Source: Metallyticus violacea
Taxonomy: Eukaryota; Arthropoda; Insecta; Mantodea; Metallyticidae
DNA: 64,000 nucleotides
Assembly (NCBI GenBank): GCA_030762175.1
Contig: CM060833.1
Span: 161,322,501 to 161,386,500 of the forward strand
Reading direction: 5' to 3'
Shown here: positions 1-11,720 of the stretch, piece by piece
Layout of the letters: every line of letters begins with the position of its first letter
How positions within the stretch are numbered: the first letter of the stretch is position 1
Position numbers and translations under genes: made by a program
Notes under the pieces: model-generated
Database searches by the model: none
What the model was told of the DNA's origin: nothing
What the model saw: only the letters and a program-made list of their open reading frames with translations

Positions 1-39
1 AAAGTAGAGTGACAGGTGGCAAGATTATCATCTCCATAG

Positions 40-40
<1 letters not shown>

Positions 41-72
<32 letters not shown>

Positions 73-91
73 CGGCAGCAGCAGCAGCAAC
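41..91. repeat. (AAC)n/(CAG)n microsatellite
   Basis: About 11 AAC units followed by five CAG units at the left edge of the window. Confidence 0.95.
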
Positions 92-509
92 TTCAAATAG
101 CCTTAATCGGTGAAAATGAATTAAATTAAAATGATTATTTTTTATAATTAAACATTTTTTCCTTTCAACTGCATTAATAAATTTGGTCATAAGTTGTCCT
201 ATGTCATATTTAGCTATACTTAGGTCATATTTGCTTGCATATTTCTTAATGTTAAGGTCATAAACATCCAAACCCTAATCATCATATCTGTAATACAAAG
301 GTTTTTCAGTTAATGGCTGATGTGAAAAAAGGTGGTCATGCTGCAGTCAAATAATTGTTCAAAATGTCATTAAAGGGATGAAGTTACAAGGAGCAATCAA
401 TAAAATATGCAATAGTTTTGGACAGTTTACTTGGAAAAAGTACAAAGTTTAAAATATAGTATCTTTGAACCATCATACTTTTCTCATATAATTTTTGTTC
501 TTTTGCAGC

Positions 510-1575
510 TGATAATGATGAGTTAACTTTCAAAATGGTGTCTAAATATTATATGAATAGTAAATAAAGAGCAATAATTGAATTCCTTTTGGCAGAAAAT
601 GAGATCATTAATAAAATTCAGAGATATTGAAGAAATGCATGTGGAGACATAAAAGTGGATAAAAGCATTGCTAATTGTTGAGCAAAAAGGTTAACCATCA
701 ATGGAAGAAAATCAAGGCACTCTCACTGTTTTGTTGCACATGTTGTACACTACAGTGATACCTACAATAATGGAATGTGCTAATAACATTTGGCAAGTAT
801 CAAACAAACAACATTCTGTTCTATTTGATATCTCTGTTGGGAGGATCAGTAAAACTATACATCAATTAGAATATCCAAAGATTTACTCTAAATGGGTCCC
901 TGAAAGTCGACTGCTGACCCTAAAGGATAGAGAATCATCATCTGTTAAGAATTGCATTTTCATTACAAAGTTAATGGGGACAATTTCTTGTCCAGCACTG
1001 TAATAGTAGATGAAACATAGATTTATCACTTCAAGTTTGAGATCAAATGGCAATCCCTGGAATGGCATCATAAAATTACTCCTTGGAAAAAAATGTTCAA
1101 GACAATACCTTCATCCAGTAAAGTCATTGCCACATTCTTCTGGGATTCTGAAGGGATATTTCATATTGAAATACTCACTTGTGGTAAATCAGTAAACTTC
1201 AATTTATATGTCAAAACTTCTAAGAAGTTGAAGAAGCAGTTCTTACAAAGATGTGATGTGATGTGATCAAGTTCTTCTTAATGGCAGTGCAAAATCACAC
1301 AACCTAGAAAAAACTACTACACCTCAGTGGACTGTCTTTTCTCTACTCACCCTACAGCCTGGATCTTGTGTCTTTTGATTTCCATCTCTTTAGTCCTCTA
1401 AAAGATGCAATATTCAAGAGCATTTTATGATGATAAAGTCATAGCTGCAATACAATGCTGACTGAGAAACAGATCTACAAAATGGTACTATGACGGGAAA
1501 ACAGGCTCGGATACCTATGTGAGGCAATGCCATAGATTTAGTATGCGATTATATTGAAAAATAACACTACATAAT
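510..1575 (+). mobile_element. Decayed mariner transposase (M1)
   Basis: With frame changes and stops the plus strand reads in mariner order: RAIIEFLLAENEII, then the helix-turn-helix region, then QLEYPKIYSKWVPESR, then a DET-IYHF catalytic block near 1005. Next come WNGIIKL-type residues, a block with VIATFFWDSEGIFHIEI near 1120-1180, and the PGSCVFDFHLF-like tail near 1355. The final Asp motif and C-terminal YIEK are recognisable near 1545. Several in-frame stops and short deletions make it a pseudogene. It sits in the intron after exon 16. Confidence 0.75.
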
Positions 1576-2021
1576 CAAAGAACTGGGGAGCAATCATGTA
1601 TGTTTGAAATTAATATAAAACAATAATAAAACAGAAAAGAATATATTGCATTACTTTATATACCCATCATACTTAATATTGTGCTATTTGTGATCTTAAA
1701 AGATTCTAAGTAGTGTGAAAAGCTATTTGATTTTAATTTTAATGTTTAATTAATTTTTTTCACCTCCAGTGCATCACCTTATTGACTAGACTTGTTGATA
1801 GTACTGACTCCATATTCCTTATAATATTTTGCAGAAAGTGCAAGTGCAGAAAGCCTGTATTCATTTTTATGAATGGATTTATGTTGAGTATAAGGGAGCC
1901 TAGGCTCTGGATACAATTCAAAATGTTGGCTCAGAACTCAATATTAAATCTGTGTAATTATTGGGGCATTAGTTCTGATGACTAACCATGACATTCATTC
2001 TTAAATTATAGTAATTTTTAC

Positions 2022-2157
2022 CTGCATCTATAACAACTTTACTGGGAGACACTGCAGCAGTGAGCATGAAGCCTTTTGGTCTAAATGCAGCTCTTAATTC
2101 TCGCACAAATGCAGCAAAGGCTGCTTTGTCAGAGTCTGGCCCTTTCTTGCAATCAAC
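2022..2157 (-). CDS. Cht10: Chitinase exon 16: second GH18 core, last exon in the window
   Basis: The exon has 136 bases between TTTATTTTAG and GTAAAA. It reads VDCKKGPDSDKAAFAAFVRE, then LRAAFRPKGFMLTAAVSPSK and VVIDA. It has the same length and phase as exon 8. The gene continues off the window: I find no exon homologous to exon 9 (motif MTYDFHG) between 1 and 2021, so the GH18 domain is cut by the window edge rather than broken. Confidence 0.93.
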
Positions 2158-2439
2158 CTAAAATAAAATAATGTAAATACAACCTCTTTTGATAAAAGAT
2201 TTAAATATTTTAAAGCAATCAGAATATGTACATTGAAGTACAACTATCATATATCCAATAACTATAGTATATCAGATAGTATGAGGGTAGGTACATAATT
2301 TTTGAGATTCTACTATGTAGAAGACCATAACTCACCAACTTGGCGTATTTGTTTTCAAAATAGACTCCCTCACTCATATCTGACTTTGACATTGCTTAAA
2401 CTTCAGTTGGGAAGGGGGGGGGTCACAATTTAGAAAGAA

Positions 2440-3000
2440 TCAATTTGCCAAGTGTCTTTTTGCTTCTGGGTCATATTGGTAAATCCAGCTTTCATCATCT
2501 GTGAAGATATTGCAGACACATCAGGAGTTGTCATTATTTAAATGATGAACCATTTTCTAGCACCATTCCACTCCTTTTGTTCTTCTGTGAGGTTATGGGC
2601 TACCCAACAACAATAAAGCTTTTTCACTTAAAGTGTGCAGGATTTTTTACATCTGCAGTGAATGACTCTTCTACCTCCCATTAAGTCATTTACAGAGACC
2701 TGTTCAATACAGCTTCTACATGAGCAACACTTTCATGTGTTACTTGTGTTGCTAGAGTCACATATGCTCCTCATTTTTCAAGTGCAGTCATCTGGATAAG
2801 CTCTTTTTAATTTTTCCAAGCTTTCTTGTTGGCTCAGGCTGCACATATAATCATAGAAAATCATCACAGTAAATGCTCTTGGGTCGCCTCTGTCATAGAA
2901 CATTAGATAGCAAAAGCACAACCTGCATTAACAATTTGTTTTTTCTGCTGCAACATTGTGTGCCTTGTGCTAACTTCTGCAAAGGTTACTAATCAAGATA
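2440..3000 (-). mobile_element. Decayed mariner-like transposase (M2)
   Basis: On the minus strand the frame reads FTDDESWIYQYDPEAKRHLA near 2450-2510, the first catalytic Asp block of mariner transposases. It is preceded by a LTEEQKEWNGARKW-like segment near 2560-2600. Upstream parts are too decayed to align by eye. It lies in the intron between exons 16 and 15. Confidence 0.55.
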
Positions 3001-3608
3001 AAGCCTTTCCAGTGCTGCCAACAGGAAATGTACATTTCTCATAGTTTCTTCCAATATTAAATAGCAACCCTCATACACTAAAAGACAATTCAAAGGAATT
3101 TAACAAAGTTACTACTTTGAAGGCATATAGAAATGTATTCAAAAGATTTACAGAATTGGTTTAGATACAGTTTCATAGTAAAACAAATTAACCTTCATTA
3201 TACAGATAAACAAGTTGGTATTAGGTGACATTGTACTTCACTAACTGATTAATCCTTCAAAACATGTTCAAGAGCTTTTGCTCTTATCCTCAGTGAGAAC
3301 CAATTAACATTGGCAGGTGATGATGTAACTTTCTTGATAACTAGTTCATAGAATTTCACACCTATCATGTTAAGGGTCCCATAGCTTATACTTGGTATCA
3401 AAATTTTATTCAGACTGTAGTACTGTTTGCCATGACAAATCTCCAGGAAACCAATTTTAGATAAGATAATGCTGGATGCATTTTACTACAAAATGTTACT
3501 TAAACTAATTTGTAAATATTTATAATATGTTCCTATATCCCTAAAATGTTGTGAAGTACTAGAATTATTATGAAAAGTATGTTACATAATTTAGTTTCAC
3601 TTATTTAC
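3001..3608. other. Intron sequence without recognised features
   Basis: AT-rich intron sequence next to the mariner-like remnant. I see no coding potential or repeat in it. Confidence 0.5.
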
Positions 3609-3820
3609 CTGCCAGCATTTTGGATATTCCCAATCCAAATCTAGACCATCAAAATTGTGCCTTTCAATGAACTCAACAACATGGCTGATGAATCTGTTTC
3701 TTGCTCCTGGATTATTCACAAGACGACTGTATTTATCACCTGCTGAATCATTCCAGCCACCAATTGCCACCAGCACCTTCAAACCTTTAGCCTTGTAGGC
3801 TGTTACTTTTTCATAAAATT
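3609..3820 (-). CDS. Cht10: Chitinase exon 15: second GH18 motifs I and II, catalytic Glu
   Basis: The exon has 212 bases between TTCTTTCAG and GTAAAT. It reads KFYEKVTAYKAKGLKVLVAI, then GGWNDSAGDKYSRLVNN and ends FDGLDLDWEYPKCWQ. The DxxDxDxE signature is intact, so this second domain should also be active. Compared with exon 7 most residues are identical, with conservative changes in between (for example VTLAL versus VLVAI), consistent with old tandem duplication of the module. Confidence 0.94.
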
Positions 3821-3956
3821 CTGAAAGAAGAGGAAACAAAAAGCTTTTCTAATGCAGTACATATTTCTGTTCATAAACATATATAATTCATATTTTTTAA
3901 ATTTGATTTTACAGTAGATATTGTAGGGACATCTAAGACCAGATTAAGCAACTCAC

Positions 3957-4090
3957 TATTATCAAAATCTGCCCAACTATCATGTGGCTTGATTAGCAGC
4001 TCATTTCCATTCAGAACAGCAAAGCCATATACAATATGTGTACAAAGATCTGCATCTATATCACTAGGAAGATACTTTCCAACACCTTGT
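3957..4090 (-). CDS. Cht10: Chitinase exon 14: second GH18 domain
   Basis: The exon has 134 bases between TTTTTCAG and GTGAGT. It completes Arg and reads QGVGKYLPSDIDADLCTHIV, then YGFAVLNGNELLIKPHDSWA and DFDN. It aligns with the second half of exon 6. An intron between WYR and QGVGK (phase 2) is unique to this domain. The downstream intron is only 136 bp, the smallest in the gene. Confidence 0.92.
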
Positions 4091-4216
4091 CTGAAAAACA
4101 TGAAAATGATAGAAATAATAGTAGTAGAAAATAAAACCCATCAAGAGCAACATCATAATTTCTAACATAGTTCTCCAACAATCCTGTCACTGGCCATAAA
4201 CAATATCTGTTAATGG

Positions 4217-4219
<3 letters not shown>

Positions 4220-4274
<55 letters not shown>
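4220..4274. repeat. (AT)n microsatellite
   Basis: About 27 uninterrupted AT units, with a second short run near 4353-4367. It lies in the intron between exons 14 and 13. Confidence 0.95.
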
Positions 4275-4279
<5 letters not shown>

Positions 4280-5612
4280 AGAAGTTACTCTAACAGCTTA
4301 TATATAGCAGTAAAATAGCACTAAAACTTAAGTACAAAATAATATTTCAGAATATATATATATATATCATAAGAAAAACAAATGGCCTGTTATAATGTTT
4401 GCCATCAATAACAGTTATTTTATTTCTTAAACTATTCTAGTTTTAAATATAGAATTTCTTAACAATAGGTACTTAATTTATATATTTTTCAATTAGACTT
4501 TTCTTCTTTATATTGGTCTTGATCTTTTGTAGCTTGCAAAACTTTGCTTCAGCTTATCCTTTCCTTCACCAATGCAATATATTCCCTATTTTCTACTTCT
4601 CCAATCTTAGCTGAATCATTCATGAAGTAACTCTCTCATCATACACTTTGCCATAATATATCCTTTCTGCCTTTTCAAAAAACTCTACAATAAACCATTG
4701 CCTGCTGTACTTCTCAGCTATTCAAAGATAGAGTAAATAAATGGTTAATTAAACATCATTTCTGCAGCATACAAAAAATTTAAGTAAAAAATAAGTGATA
4801 TGAAATAAATAAAATATGAGATACATCTTAAATACTTGACAGTAAATGCCACTTACATTAGCTAAGTCATAAACACTGAAAGAAAGGGGAAACTGGAATT
4901 TTTATTAAAATTCCAGATAAATTTATAATTCTGCTCATTGCCAATTAAGCAATAGGTGTTGCAAAGCAGAGAACTCTTTGATGTCTTTAAGTATCAGAGG
5001 CACTGATTCTAGCTTCATCCTCAGAGATCATAATAGAGATTTTGACATTTGGTTAAAACTTTGAGTACTATGCAAAGAATATAATCAGCAATTTACTGTG
5101 ATGGGTCTTAATGTGTAAAATAATTTCTAGCACTGTGACTGAGCTGTGTCCTTGCAGGTTAATTTTTAATAGCATGTAAGCAGTGGCAAACAAAATGAAT
5201 CCAAAAATCATATTTCCACTTGTCATCATTTGTATTCAGTTTACTGCATGCAATGAATATATTTTAAATCAGAAATCTCTTGGAAACCATGAATGATATA
5301 TTTGAATTATTAAAACTCAAGGTTTGCTATGATTTTTCAGAATTAAACAATATGGGTGAAGTAATTCCAGCAAATGAGAAATGCAAATTACCAGGACTTA
5401 ATGGGATCACAGGCATGAAACACCACAATTGCATACCTAATAATCTTCATTAAATTTTTCAAACCAATTATCCAACCTACAAATAATCAAAACAAGTGGA
5501 GCAGATGGCTTCTCTACCTACCAGCAGCTGCCAAATGTAAAGGCATTATAAAAAGGAAATAATATTTTTTTTTTCTTTTCAAACTTTCTTTTTTTAAACA
5601 TCTGCCTTTTAT
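4275..5612. other. Intron sequence without recognised features
   Basis: AT-rich intron sequence. No open frame with domain similarity, hairpin family or SINE head was recognised. Confidence 0.45.
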
Positions 5613-5745
5613 TTTAAATATGATGACTTCACTGTAAACAGCTCAAAAAATTATACATATAAGTCATATTAGACGCACAGTCTTGAACATTTTAAATATG
5701 ATGACTTCACTGTAAACAGCTTTAAAAATTATACATATCTGCCTT
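5613..5745. repeat. Tandem duplication, unit about 70-77 bp
   Basis: The block ATTTTAAATATGATGACTTC followed by ACTGTAAACAGCT and an AAAATTATACATAT tail occurs twice, at about 5613-5668 and 5690-5743, with only a few differences. Confidence 0.8.
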
Positions 5746-5856
5746 TTAATCTCTGTCTATCTGTGATACCTATTAAAGGACATAATATTATTTCAAGTTA
5801 TTAGCTATATCAAATTAAAGAAGTTACACATTTCCCATCCTTTGAAAGAGACATAC

Positions 5857-6076
5857 CTGTACCAGGCCCAGTTGGTGAAGTAGCACACAACTTTGAAATC
5901 ACCACTAGGAGAAAAAGTGTCCCCTGGTGTGACTGGATGTATTGTTGATGTGGTCACTTTGGGAGTGGAGGTCATATCAATACCTAGAGTTGGTTTAGTT
6001 TCCTCTGTTGGTCTCATAGAGCTACTGACCTGTTGCTGCTCATTCTCTGATGTTTGTTGTGGATGTACCGTTGAAA
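5857..6076 (-). CDS. Cht10: Chitinase exon 13: inter-domain linker and start of second GH18
   Basis: The exon begins TT after CTTTTAG and ends AG|GTATGT inside an Arg codon. The first ~55 residues are a linker rich in Gln, Ser, Thr and Pro (HPQQTSENEQQQVSSSMRP, then TKVTTSTIHP-like runs). They are followed by DFKVVCYFTNWAWYR, beta-1 of the second GH18 domain. Here linker and domain start share one exon, whereas in the first domain an intron separates them. No CBM lies between the two catalytic domains. Confidence 0.92.
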
Positions 6077-6380
6077 CTAAAAGAGGAAATTAAAATTGTT
6101 GTTGTACTTTGGAATTAAAGAAATATAGAGCTGTACATATAAGCGTTTTTGCTCCTGTGGTATTTTACAATTTGGTTACTAGACATACTTCAGCCAGCAG
6201 CATGCATACTTTCCTTATTTTATCATGTTGAACATCTCCTTCTGAATTCATTTAAGAACTTTCTAAAAATTATAATTTTTAAAAAATTCTGTTAGAACTC
6301 ACACTGTGAAGCTAGTTAAATGTAAATTCTATCTAATCTGTTATCTAACACACTCTTATGCTTCACTTCTTTTAAATACG

Positions 6381-6420
6381 GTAAGACCGGTTTCAAAGAG
6401 AAATCCTCTCCATCTTCAAC
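6381..6420 (-). ncRNA. Hammerhead-ribozyme-like motif, left arm of 6.4 kb palindrome
   Basis: The minus strand reads TTGAAGA, T, a hairpin GGAGAGGATTTCTCTTT, then GAAACCGGTC. The CTGANGA box has C to T at its first base. Helix III is the self-complementary CCGG followed by TC. It is probably decayed but the layout is complete. Confidence 0.6.
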
Positions 6421-6450
6421 CAACTTGTTGTCAACCAACTTGACAACAGG

Positions 6451-6488
6451 TTGGTGAAGATGGAGAGGATGTCTCTTTGAAACCAGTC
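6451..6488 (+). ncRNA. Hammerhead-ribozyme-like motif, right arm of 6.4 kb palindrome
   Basis: It reads GTGAAGA, T, a hairpin GGAGAGGATGTCTCTTT, then GAAACCAGTC. It mirrors the left-arm copy with changes in the first box base and in helix III (CCAG). Confidence 0.55.
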
Positions 6489-6678
6489 CCACTGCATTTA
6501 AAAGTAAGTGAAACATAAGAGTGTGTTAGATGAAAGATTAGACAGAATTTACATCTCCTTCTGAACCTGATTCCTGCAGGTCACAAAGCAATATATGATT
6601 TATATATTTGTACATAAAGATTGTCAGTCAATTGATTCTAGAGCAATGATTTGTTATGTAAAAGTTGTTTTATATACC

Positions 6679-6698
6679 AGTGTGTGTGTGTGTGTGTG
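6679..6698. repeat. (TG)n microsatellite
   Basis: A short run of about ten TG units in an intron. Confidence 0.85.
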
Positions 6699-7384
6699 AG
6701 GAATTTATTCATAACTTTGCTGATCAATTGTCTTCATCCAAAGCTGTGTTTCACGACATGGTGTACACAAGTCTGAGTCTTACAGAATCAATGCAAAACA
6801 AAAACATCCAGTTTAACAAAGAAAAACTACATTTAATTGGTGCAATTCTTTGATGTTTGGCTATAAAAATCCTAAAATTAGCACAACTGAAGAACACTTC
6901 ATAATGTAAAAGAAAATATTAGCAATGAAATCAGAATCATTAGTGGCCGAACTTAGTTGTATCAATCAGAATGTATTTTCCCAGTACAATACCTGATAAA
7001 TTGGAACTAAATTAAAATGTTGGAAAATCATACATTACCTAATAAACTTAACAAAATAATTATTTTTCACTAGATTCCATTACTTTTTGGTTTGATTAGC
7101 AATGAAGCTGCTGATTATCTTCCTGAAAAGGCAAGTAATATCATACAAAAGCTGTGACAAAGTTAGTATTTCATGCACTTAAAAGACTGATAATTCCAAA
7201 TTTTAAAATGTAACTTTACAGCATTTTCATGAAAAATCAAAAAATAAAAATATGGAAATGTTTTGGAAAATATTTACTATACAATTCCAGAATTTAATGA
7301 CTTTACCTTGTACCTTTTGTAATTTAACAGAAAAAAAAATGCTTTAGCATTTATTAAAGAAATATGAGGGGATCAGATATCAAG

Positions 7385-7730
7385 ATATTTAAAAACTCTT
7401 TATTGAATTAATACATGTGAAAACAAATGTACAATTATATTTCTACATAGCTTCCAATATTGTCTATACATTTGTTCCATCACACTGGCAGTTGTTTTAT
7501 TTCCTTTTCACAAAAAGTATTTGGACAGGTATCAGCCAATTGAACAAATTCTTATTCTCTTCATTGTTGAAAAAGTTTTCTTAAACCTATGTAGGTCTTT
7601 TATGAAGAATCCAAACAATGATAATTGCAAGTGACATGTCTAAATTATATGGGGGTGGGGATAAGCCAAAGCTATCTAGTGTAATTCTTCCAATTTTGCT
7701 GAGAAACAGTATTGCAAGGTCTTGCATGGT
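7385..7730 (-). mobile_element. Mariner transposase C-terminal fragment (M3)
   Basis: The minus strand reads HNHARPCNTVSQQNWKN (third catalytic-Asp block, HDNARPH-like), then PTPI, a frame-shifted middle, and EFVQLADTCPNTFCEKEIKQ plus LPVWNKCIDNIGSYVEI with stops. This matches the end of mariner transposases. Only the 3' half of the element is visible. Confidence 0.65.
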
Positions 7731-7769
7731 TGTGAAGGAGTAGGATGCTGCATATTGGAATGTGGCATC

Positions 7770-7855
7770 TTTTGGACTTAGGCTGCTCTAACTTTACCTT
7801 TGATACAATTAATCATAATGCATTGTGGGCTAAATTGAATAGAAAAGGGTAAATG
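7770..7855 (+). mobile_element. Short LINE reverse-transcriptase fragment
   Basis: The plus strand reads TFDTINHNALWAKLNRKG, the A-box motif of non-LTR reverse transcriptases (FDTVDH-like). The fragment is only about 80 bp and abuts mariner fragment M3. Confidence 0.55.
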
Positions 7856-8138
7856 ACAAGTTCATAAATACATTTCAAAATATATACTTTGATAATGATT
7901 ATTGTTAACATTATTGTTTATCAACAATTAAAGCAGTTTAATAAGAAGCTGGAACTATACATAATTTTTGAGAATGCTCACATGTTTATATGAATATAAG
8001 AAACACCCAAAAATAGAAAAAGGTGTATCTTATATTACTGAGAAATATATGGTAATTTAGTGTGGGATAAACATTAAACGCACAATATTCAAATATAGTC
8101 AAATTTTGACATTTTCAGAGAATTTCTTGAAAACTTAC

Positions 8139-8307
8139 TTTGGAAAGTGGTATCTACTCCTGCTCCTCCCTGGAATGGGTCTGCTAAAACTGATCTTATT
8201 GTGTTGAGCAGGGGATGAGGTCCTTCTCCACATCGATTATGAAAATCATCCAAATCCAATGCCCATATCATTCCTCCTCCAAGATCCATTTTTCTTATGT
8301 ACTCAGA
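8139..8307 (-). CDS. Cht10: Chitinase exon 12: end of first GH18 domain
   Basis: The acceptor TTAAAAG precedes TCTGAGTAC and the donor is GTAAGT, leaving one base over. It reads SEYIRKMDLGGGMIWALDLD, then DFHNRCGEGPHPLLNTI and a short linker DPFQGGAGVDTTFQ. GGGMIWALDLDDF is conserved region IV, with the Trp at the floor of the active site. HPLLNTI ends the barrel. With this exon the first GH18 domain is complete at about 384 residues, a normal length. Confidence 0.94.
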
Positions 8308-9411
8308 CTTTTAACAAAACAATTATCACTACTTAAATATGAATGTTATTAAAAGTAATTGAAGCATTTTTATCTATCATATTTACCTTTTAATTAATTC
8401 TGATAATACTGCCAATTTAATTTTATTTAGCACTAAATTACAATCACATTTAACTTCACCTATTCCATTAAACTAATGGATAAAACAAATATATGTGAGC
8501 CTAGTTCAGTTGTACAAATTTTCAATTACTAATTTACTGGGATGAAAAAAACACTGATTTTTACAGATACTACAGTACTACAGCAACATACTTTTTCAAA
8601 TATTCTCAAGCAGCTGAATGATTCAGTTTATTCATTGGAGAGTTTGCTCGTTAACACATCTTCACATATCTTCAAACAGTCATTTTTTCTTCACAAGCAT
8701 TCTTTGCTTTGCTTTTGAGTTTTGAAATTATTACCTGTCATTTAATGCCACATTGTTCCTCAGTTGTTTTTGAAAGGAAGTTTTCCTTTGTACTTGTTGA
8801 TTGGATTTTATGTGTTTTTCCAACACATCTCTTTTCTCCCATGATAACCTCTTATTACACAATTTGCACATTAAAATAGTTTAATCACTGACATAAAAGC
8901 TGTTCAGTTTTATAGTTTTCTGCTCTTTTAATAGTGATATTGTTTCGACCCATCTTCATGCAGTGCATGGTAATGACAGAGAAACGTACAAGTCAACAAT
9001 TACTTTCAATTTAGTTTAAATTTCTTTGGCAACAATGAAGAGGTAGTTAAAAAGGAGCATAGGCAAATTATGCCAAAGCACAAGAAAAATATAAGGGTTG
9101 GACAAAGTGCATGGTGAATTAAAAAGAAAATCACAAAATTATAATTTCACATATATTTGGATAAACTATATTTTGCATTTTATCGCAGATTATAGTGATT
9201 GCAAAAATCCACCATCCCTAATTATTACTGTCCATACATACATATATATTAAAAACTGTATATTTTGTTCATAATAATAAAAAACAGCTTTTTAGGAATA
9301 ATGATTATTGTGTGCATTATACTGAATCAGCTGGACCAATACACTTATAAAATCCTAGACCTACCAAAAGCACCAATTAGGTACCTGTTTCATATAAAGT
9401 TGCACTCCTGT
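8308..9411. other. Intron sequence without recognised features
   Basis: AT-rich sequence of the intron between exons 12 and 11. I recognise nothing in it. The ORF near 9265-9453 has no domain. Confidence 0.45.
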
Positions 9412-9625
9412 ATAATAAATTATCAAACTCATTCAACAGTACTTCAAGCATAACATTTTAAAAAGTGTTAAAAACTTTTGTAAAAGCATAACTTTATTCT
9501 TGGAAACTAAATTATAAAATTATATATATTATGTAAAATACATGTAATAAATTATCAAACTGATTTAAAAGTACTTCAAGCACAACATTTTAAAACTTTT
9601 GTTAAAGCATAATTTTTATGCTGTT
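9412..9625. repeat. Degenerate tandem duplication, unit about 130 bp
   Basis: The word ATAATAAATTATCAAACT with a following AGTACTTCAAGCA, AACATTTTAAAA and CTTTTGT block occurs at about 9412-9490 and again at 9545-9620. Confidence 0.75.
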
Positions 9626-9923
9626 GAATAATATTTGGAAACTAAATTATAGGGTTTTATAAATGTCCAGTTAGGTATTAATGTAAATTGGCAAAGTCTA
9701 TCTACAAACTGTACATAATTGGTGAATTAAAGCCTTGAACATTGAATTACTGCTGAAATTCATACTTATAGTTTACAAAATTATTCATACAATGACCATA
9801 GTTAGAATTTTTTTATAGAATGAAATTTATTAATATCCAATCAAATAGCTCTTTTTTGGTTATTGTATTAAAAACTGTTGTGCAGCAAATTAGTATTGAT
9901 ATTTTAACATCACAGTCTCTCAC

Positions 9924-10049
9924 CTTCTGTCTGATCATAGCTGCATCATCATAACTGACCCATTGGTTTCCATGGAATGCATATGGCCCCATTCTTTTGT
10001 CTGGATCCTGAACCACAGTCCAACCACTGTTCTTGACACGATCACATAT
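9924..10049 (-). CDS. Cht10: Chitinase exon 11: GH18 insertion domain
   Basis: The exon has 126 bases (42 codons) in phase 0 between GACATAG and GTGAGA. It reads ICDRVKNSGWTVVQDPDKRM, then GPYAFHGNQWVSYDDAAMIR and QK. NQWVSYDD is the conserved stretch leading back into the barrel, and the Cys in ICD is part of the family disulfide pattern. The sequence continues smoothly into SEYIRKM of exon 12. Confidence 0.94.
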
Positions 10050-11650
10050 CTATGTCAAATGTAACCAAACATTTTAGAAAGAAAAATATGCTGTGAAAGT
10101 GTTTGCTCTATATAAACAGGTATGTTTAATTCTGAGTTTGTTTAAGCCAGTGTTCACCAACTCCCAAAATGAATGATAACATAGCATGATTTGACTTGCT
10201 GGGCATTGCTCTCAGGGTAACTGTGCCAGGCAACAGTAGCAAGCATACAACAAGTGGTACCCAGGCAGAGGGTTGGAATGAGTATGTTTCAGTGGTTGGT
10301 ATTTGTTCATTTATTTTCTACTGCAGTGTGATTAAGTTTTTAAACAATGACAGATCAAGATAATCTTAGTGCAAATGAACATCAACGTTTTTGCATGTGT
10401 GGAAAACATTACTATTTACTAAGTACAGTTTAAATATACTATGTTCTAGTTATTATCAACTCTTCCAATTTTGAAATTATATTTTGCCTGTTTTTACTGG
10501 AACAGTCATTAATTTCCTTAAAAGTATATTGTTATACTGTTATAAAAGTAACTGCCCTTATTTTTCATTATTATGATTTATTTACAAATTTTGTAGAGGG
10601 CTTTAGTTTGGTGGATTTATTTGTAGATTACAGTTTGGAGCTAAAAATAATGGCCAATTAATTTAGTAATGTGTATACAATATAGTGAACTTTTGTTCAC
10701 TATATTTTAATTTTAGTAATGTGTGTTAAGAAATAATGTATTATAAAAATAGTACATAGTTATACACATTCCCTTAAATATTGCAATTTGTTAATATTTA
10801 AACTAATTGTTTGATAGATTCTTGTATTTATTTATTTCCTGTAATTCTGTTTATATTTAGAAAGCTGTTATATGTGGAACAGCATTTTTCTGCAGTATTT
10901 TTCTCATTTTGTTTTTATTTGTAAATGACAATGAATATTTTGTACTAATTCATAAATCATATTCTTAGACATAAAATATTAAATGGAATACTGCAACTTG
11001 ATTATATGCAAGTAAAAGTAGACTTTGCATTAAGCAGTATTGAAAGTTTTTGCACAAATTAAATTTTGAAAAATATTTAATTATTTATCATTAAATAAAT
11101 ATTGCAAATTAACAATTTAATTTGTGACATTAATATTAACTGCTTAAAACTTATAATTTTGTAACAAAATAGTAATATTAGGGTGTATTTACTTAGCAAT
11201 AAAATAAAGCAACATGAGTCCATGATAGATTTGTGATGTGTGTGAGTGCCACCACTGAATTGTACTGCCACAAATGTGTGTTTTATGATCATTCTGCAGC
11301 TTAAAATAAAAACATGTGTTCCTTATATCTCAGGGCAGATAAACACTGAATGCAGGCATTACAGGACAGTGAGTTGGCAGTGAGTTTTTTTTAGTTTCCC
11401 TAATCATTAAAAAGATAAATAAATACATCAACATAAAGAATATTCCACACCAAATCACACACCACTTAATTATAACCCCTCAGAAACTATTACAATATTT
11501 TCTATACAGTACTTGCACATTCATTAAACTTTAATTTTTTCTTTCCAAAATTTGCTCATTTTTTTTATTTATGAGCTATGCTGAAAAATCTTGAATTAGT
11601 GTGAACTTTATTGATTAAACTGTAATAGCTCTGCAGCTATCCAATAAAAA
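10050..11650. other. Intron sequence without recognised genes
   Basis: AT-rich sequence of the intron between exons 11 and 10. It contains a short perfect hairpin at about 10680-10708 (ATATAGTGAAC and its complement) but no coding or element signature that I can name. Confidence 0.45.
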
Positions 11651-11651
11651 G

Positions 11652-11706
<55 letters not shown>

Positions 11707-11720
11707 CAACAACAACAACA
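11651..11720. repeat. (TAA)n then (CAA)n microsatellite
   Basis: About 18 TAA units followed by five to six AAC units. The complement gives a false poly-Tyr reading frame. Confidence 0.95.

Larger units (their letters stand above)
6290..6550. repeat. Palindromic PLE-derived foldback element with two hammerhead-like motifs
   Basis: The two arms are imperfect inverted copies meeting near 6430. The outer parts read TGTAAATTCTATCTAATCT on one side and the complement on the other. The inner parts contain CTTATGCTTCACTT and the hammerhead-like cores. The tail words (TAAGTGAA, CATAAGAGTGTGT) are shared with the PLE copy at 57040-57495. No coding sequence is left. Confidence 0.75.

Noticed and set aside
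1..2021. A further chitinase exon (motif MTYDFHG of the second GH18)
   Set aside because: No such motif was found on the minus strand; the exon is probably beyond the window edge.
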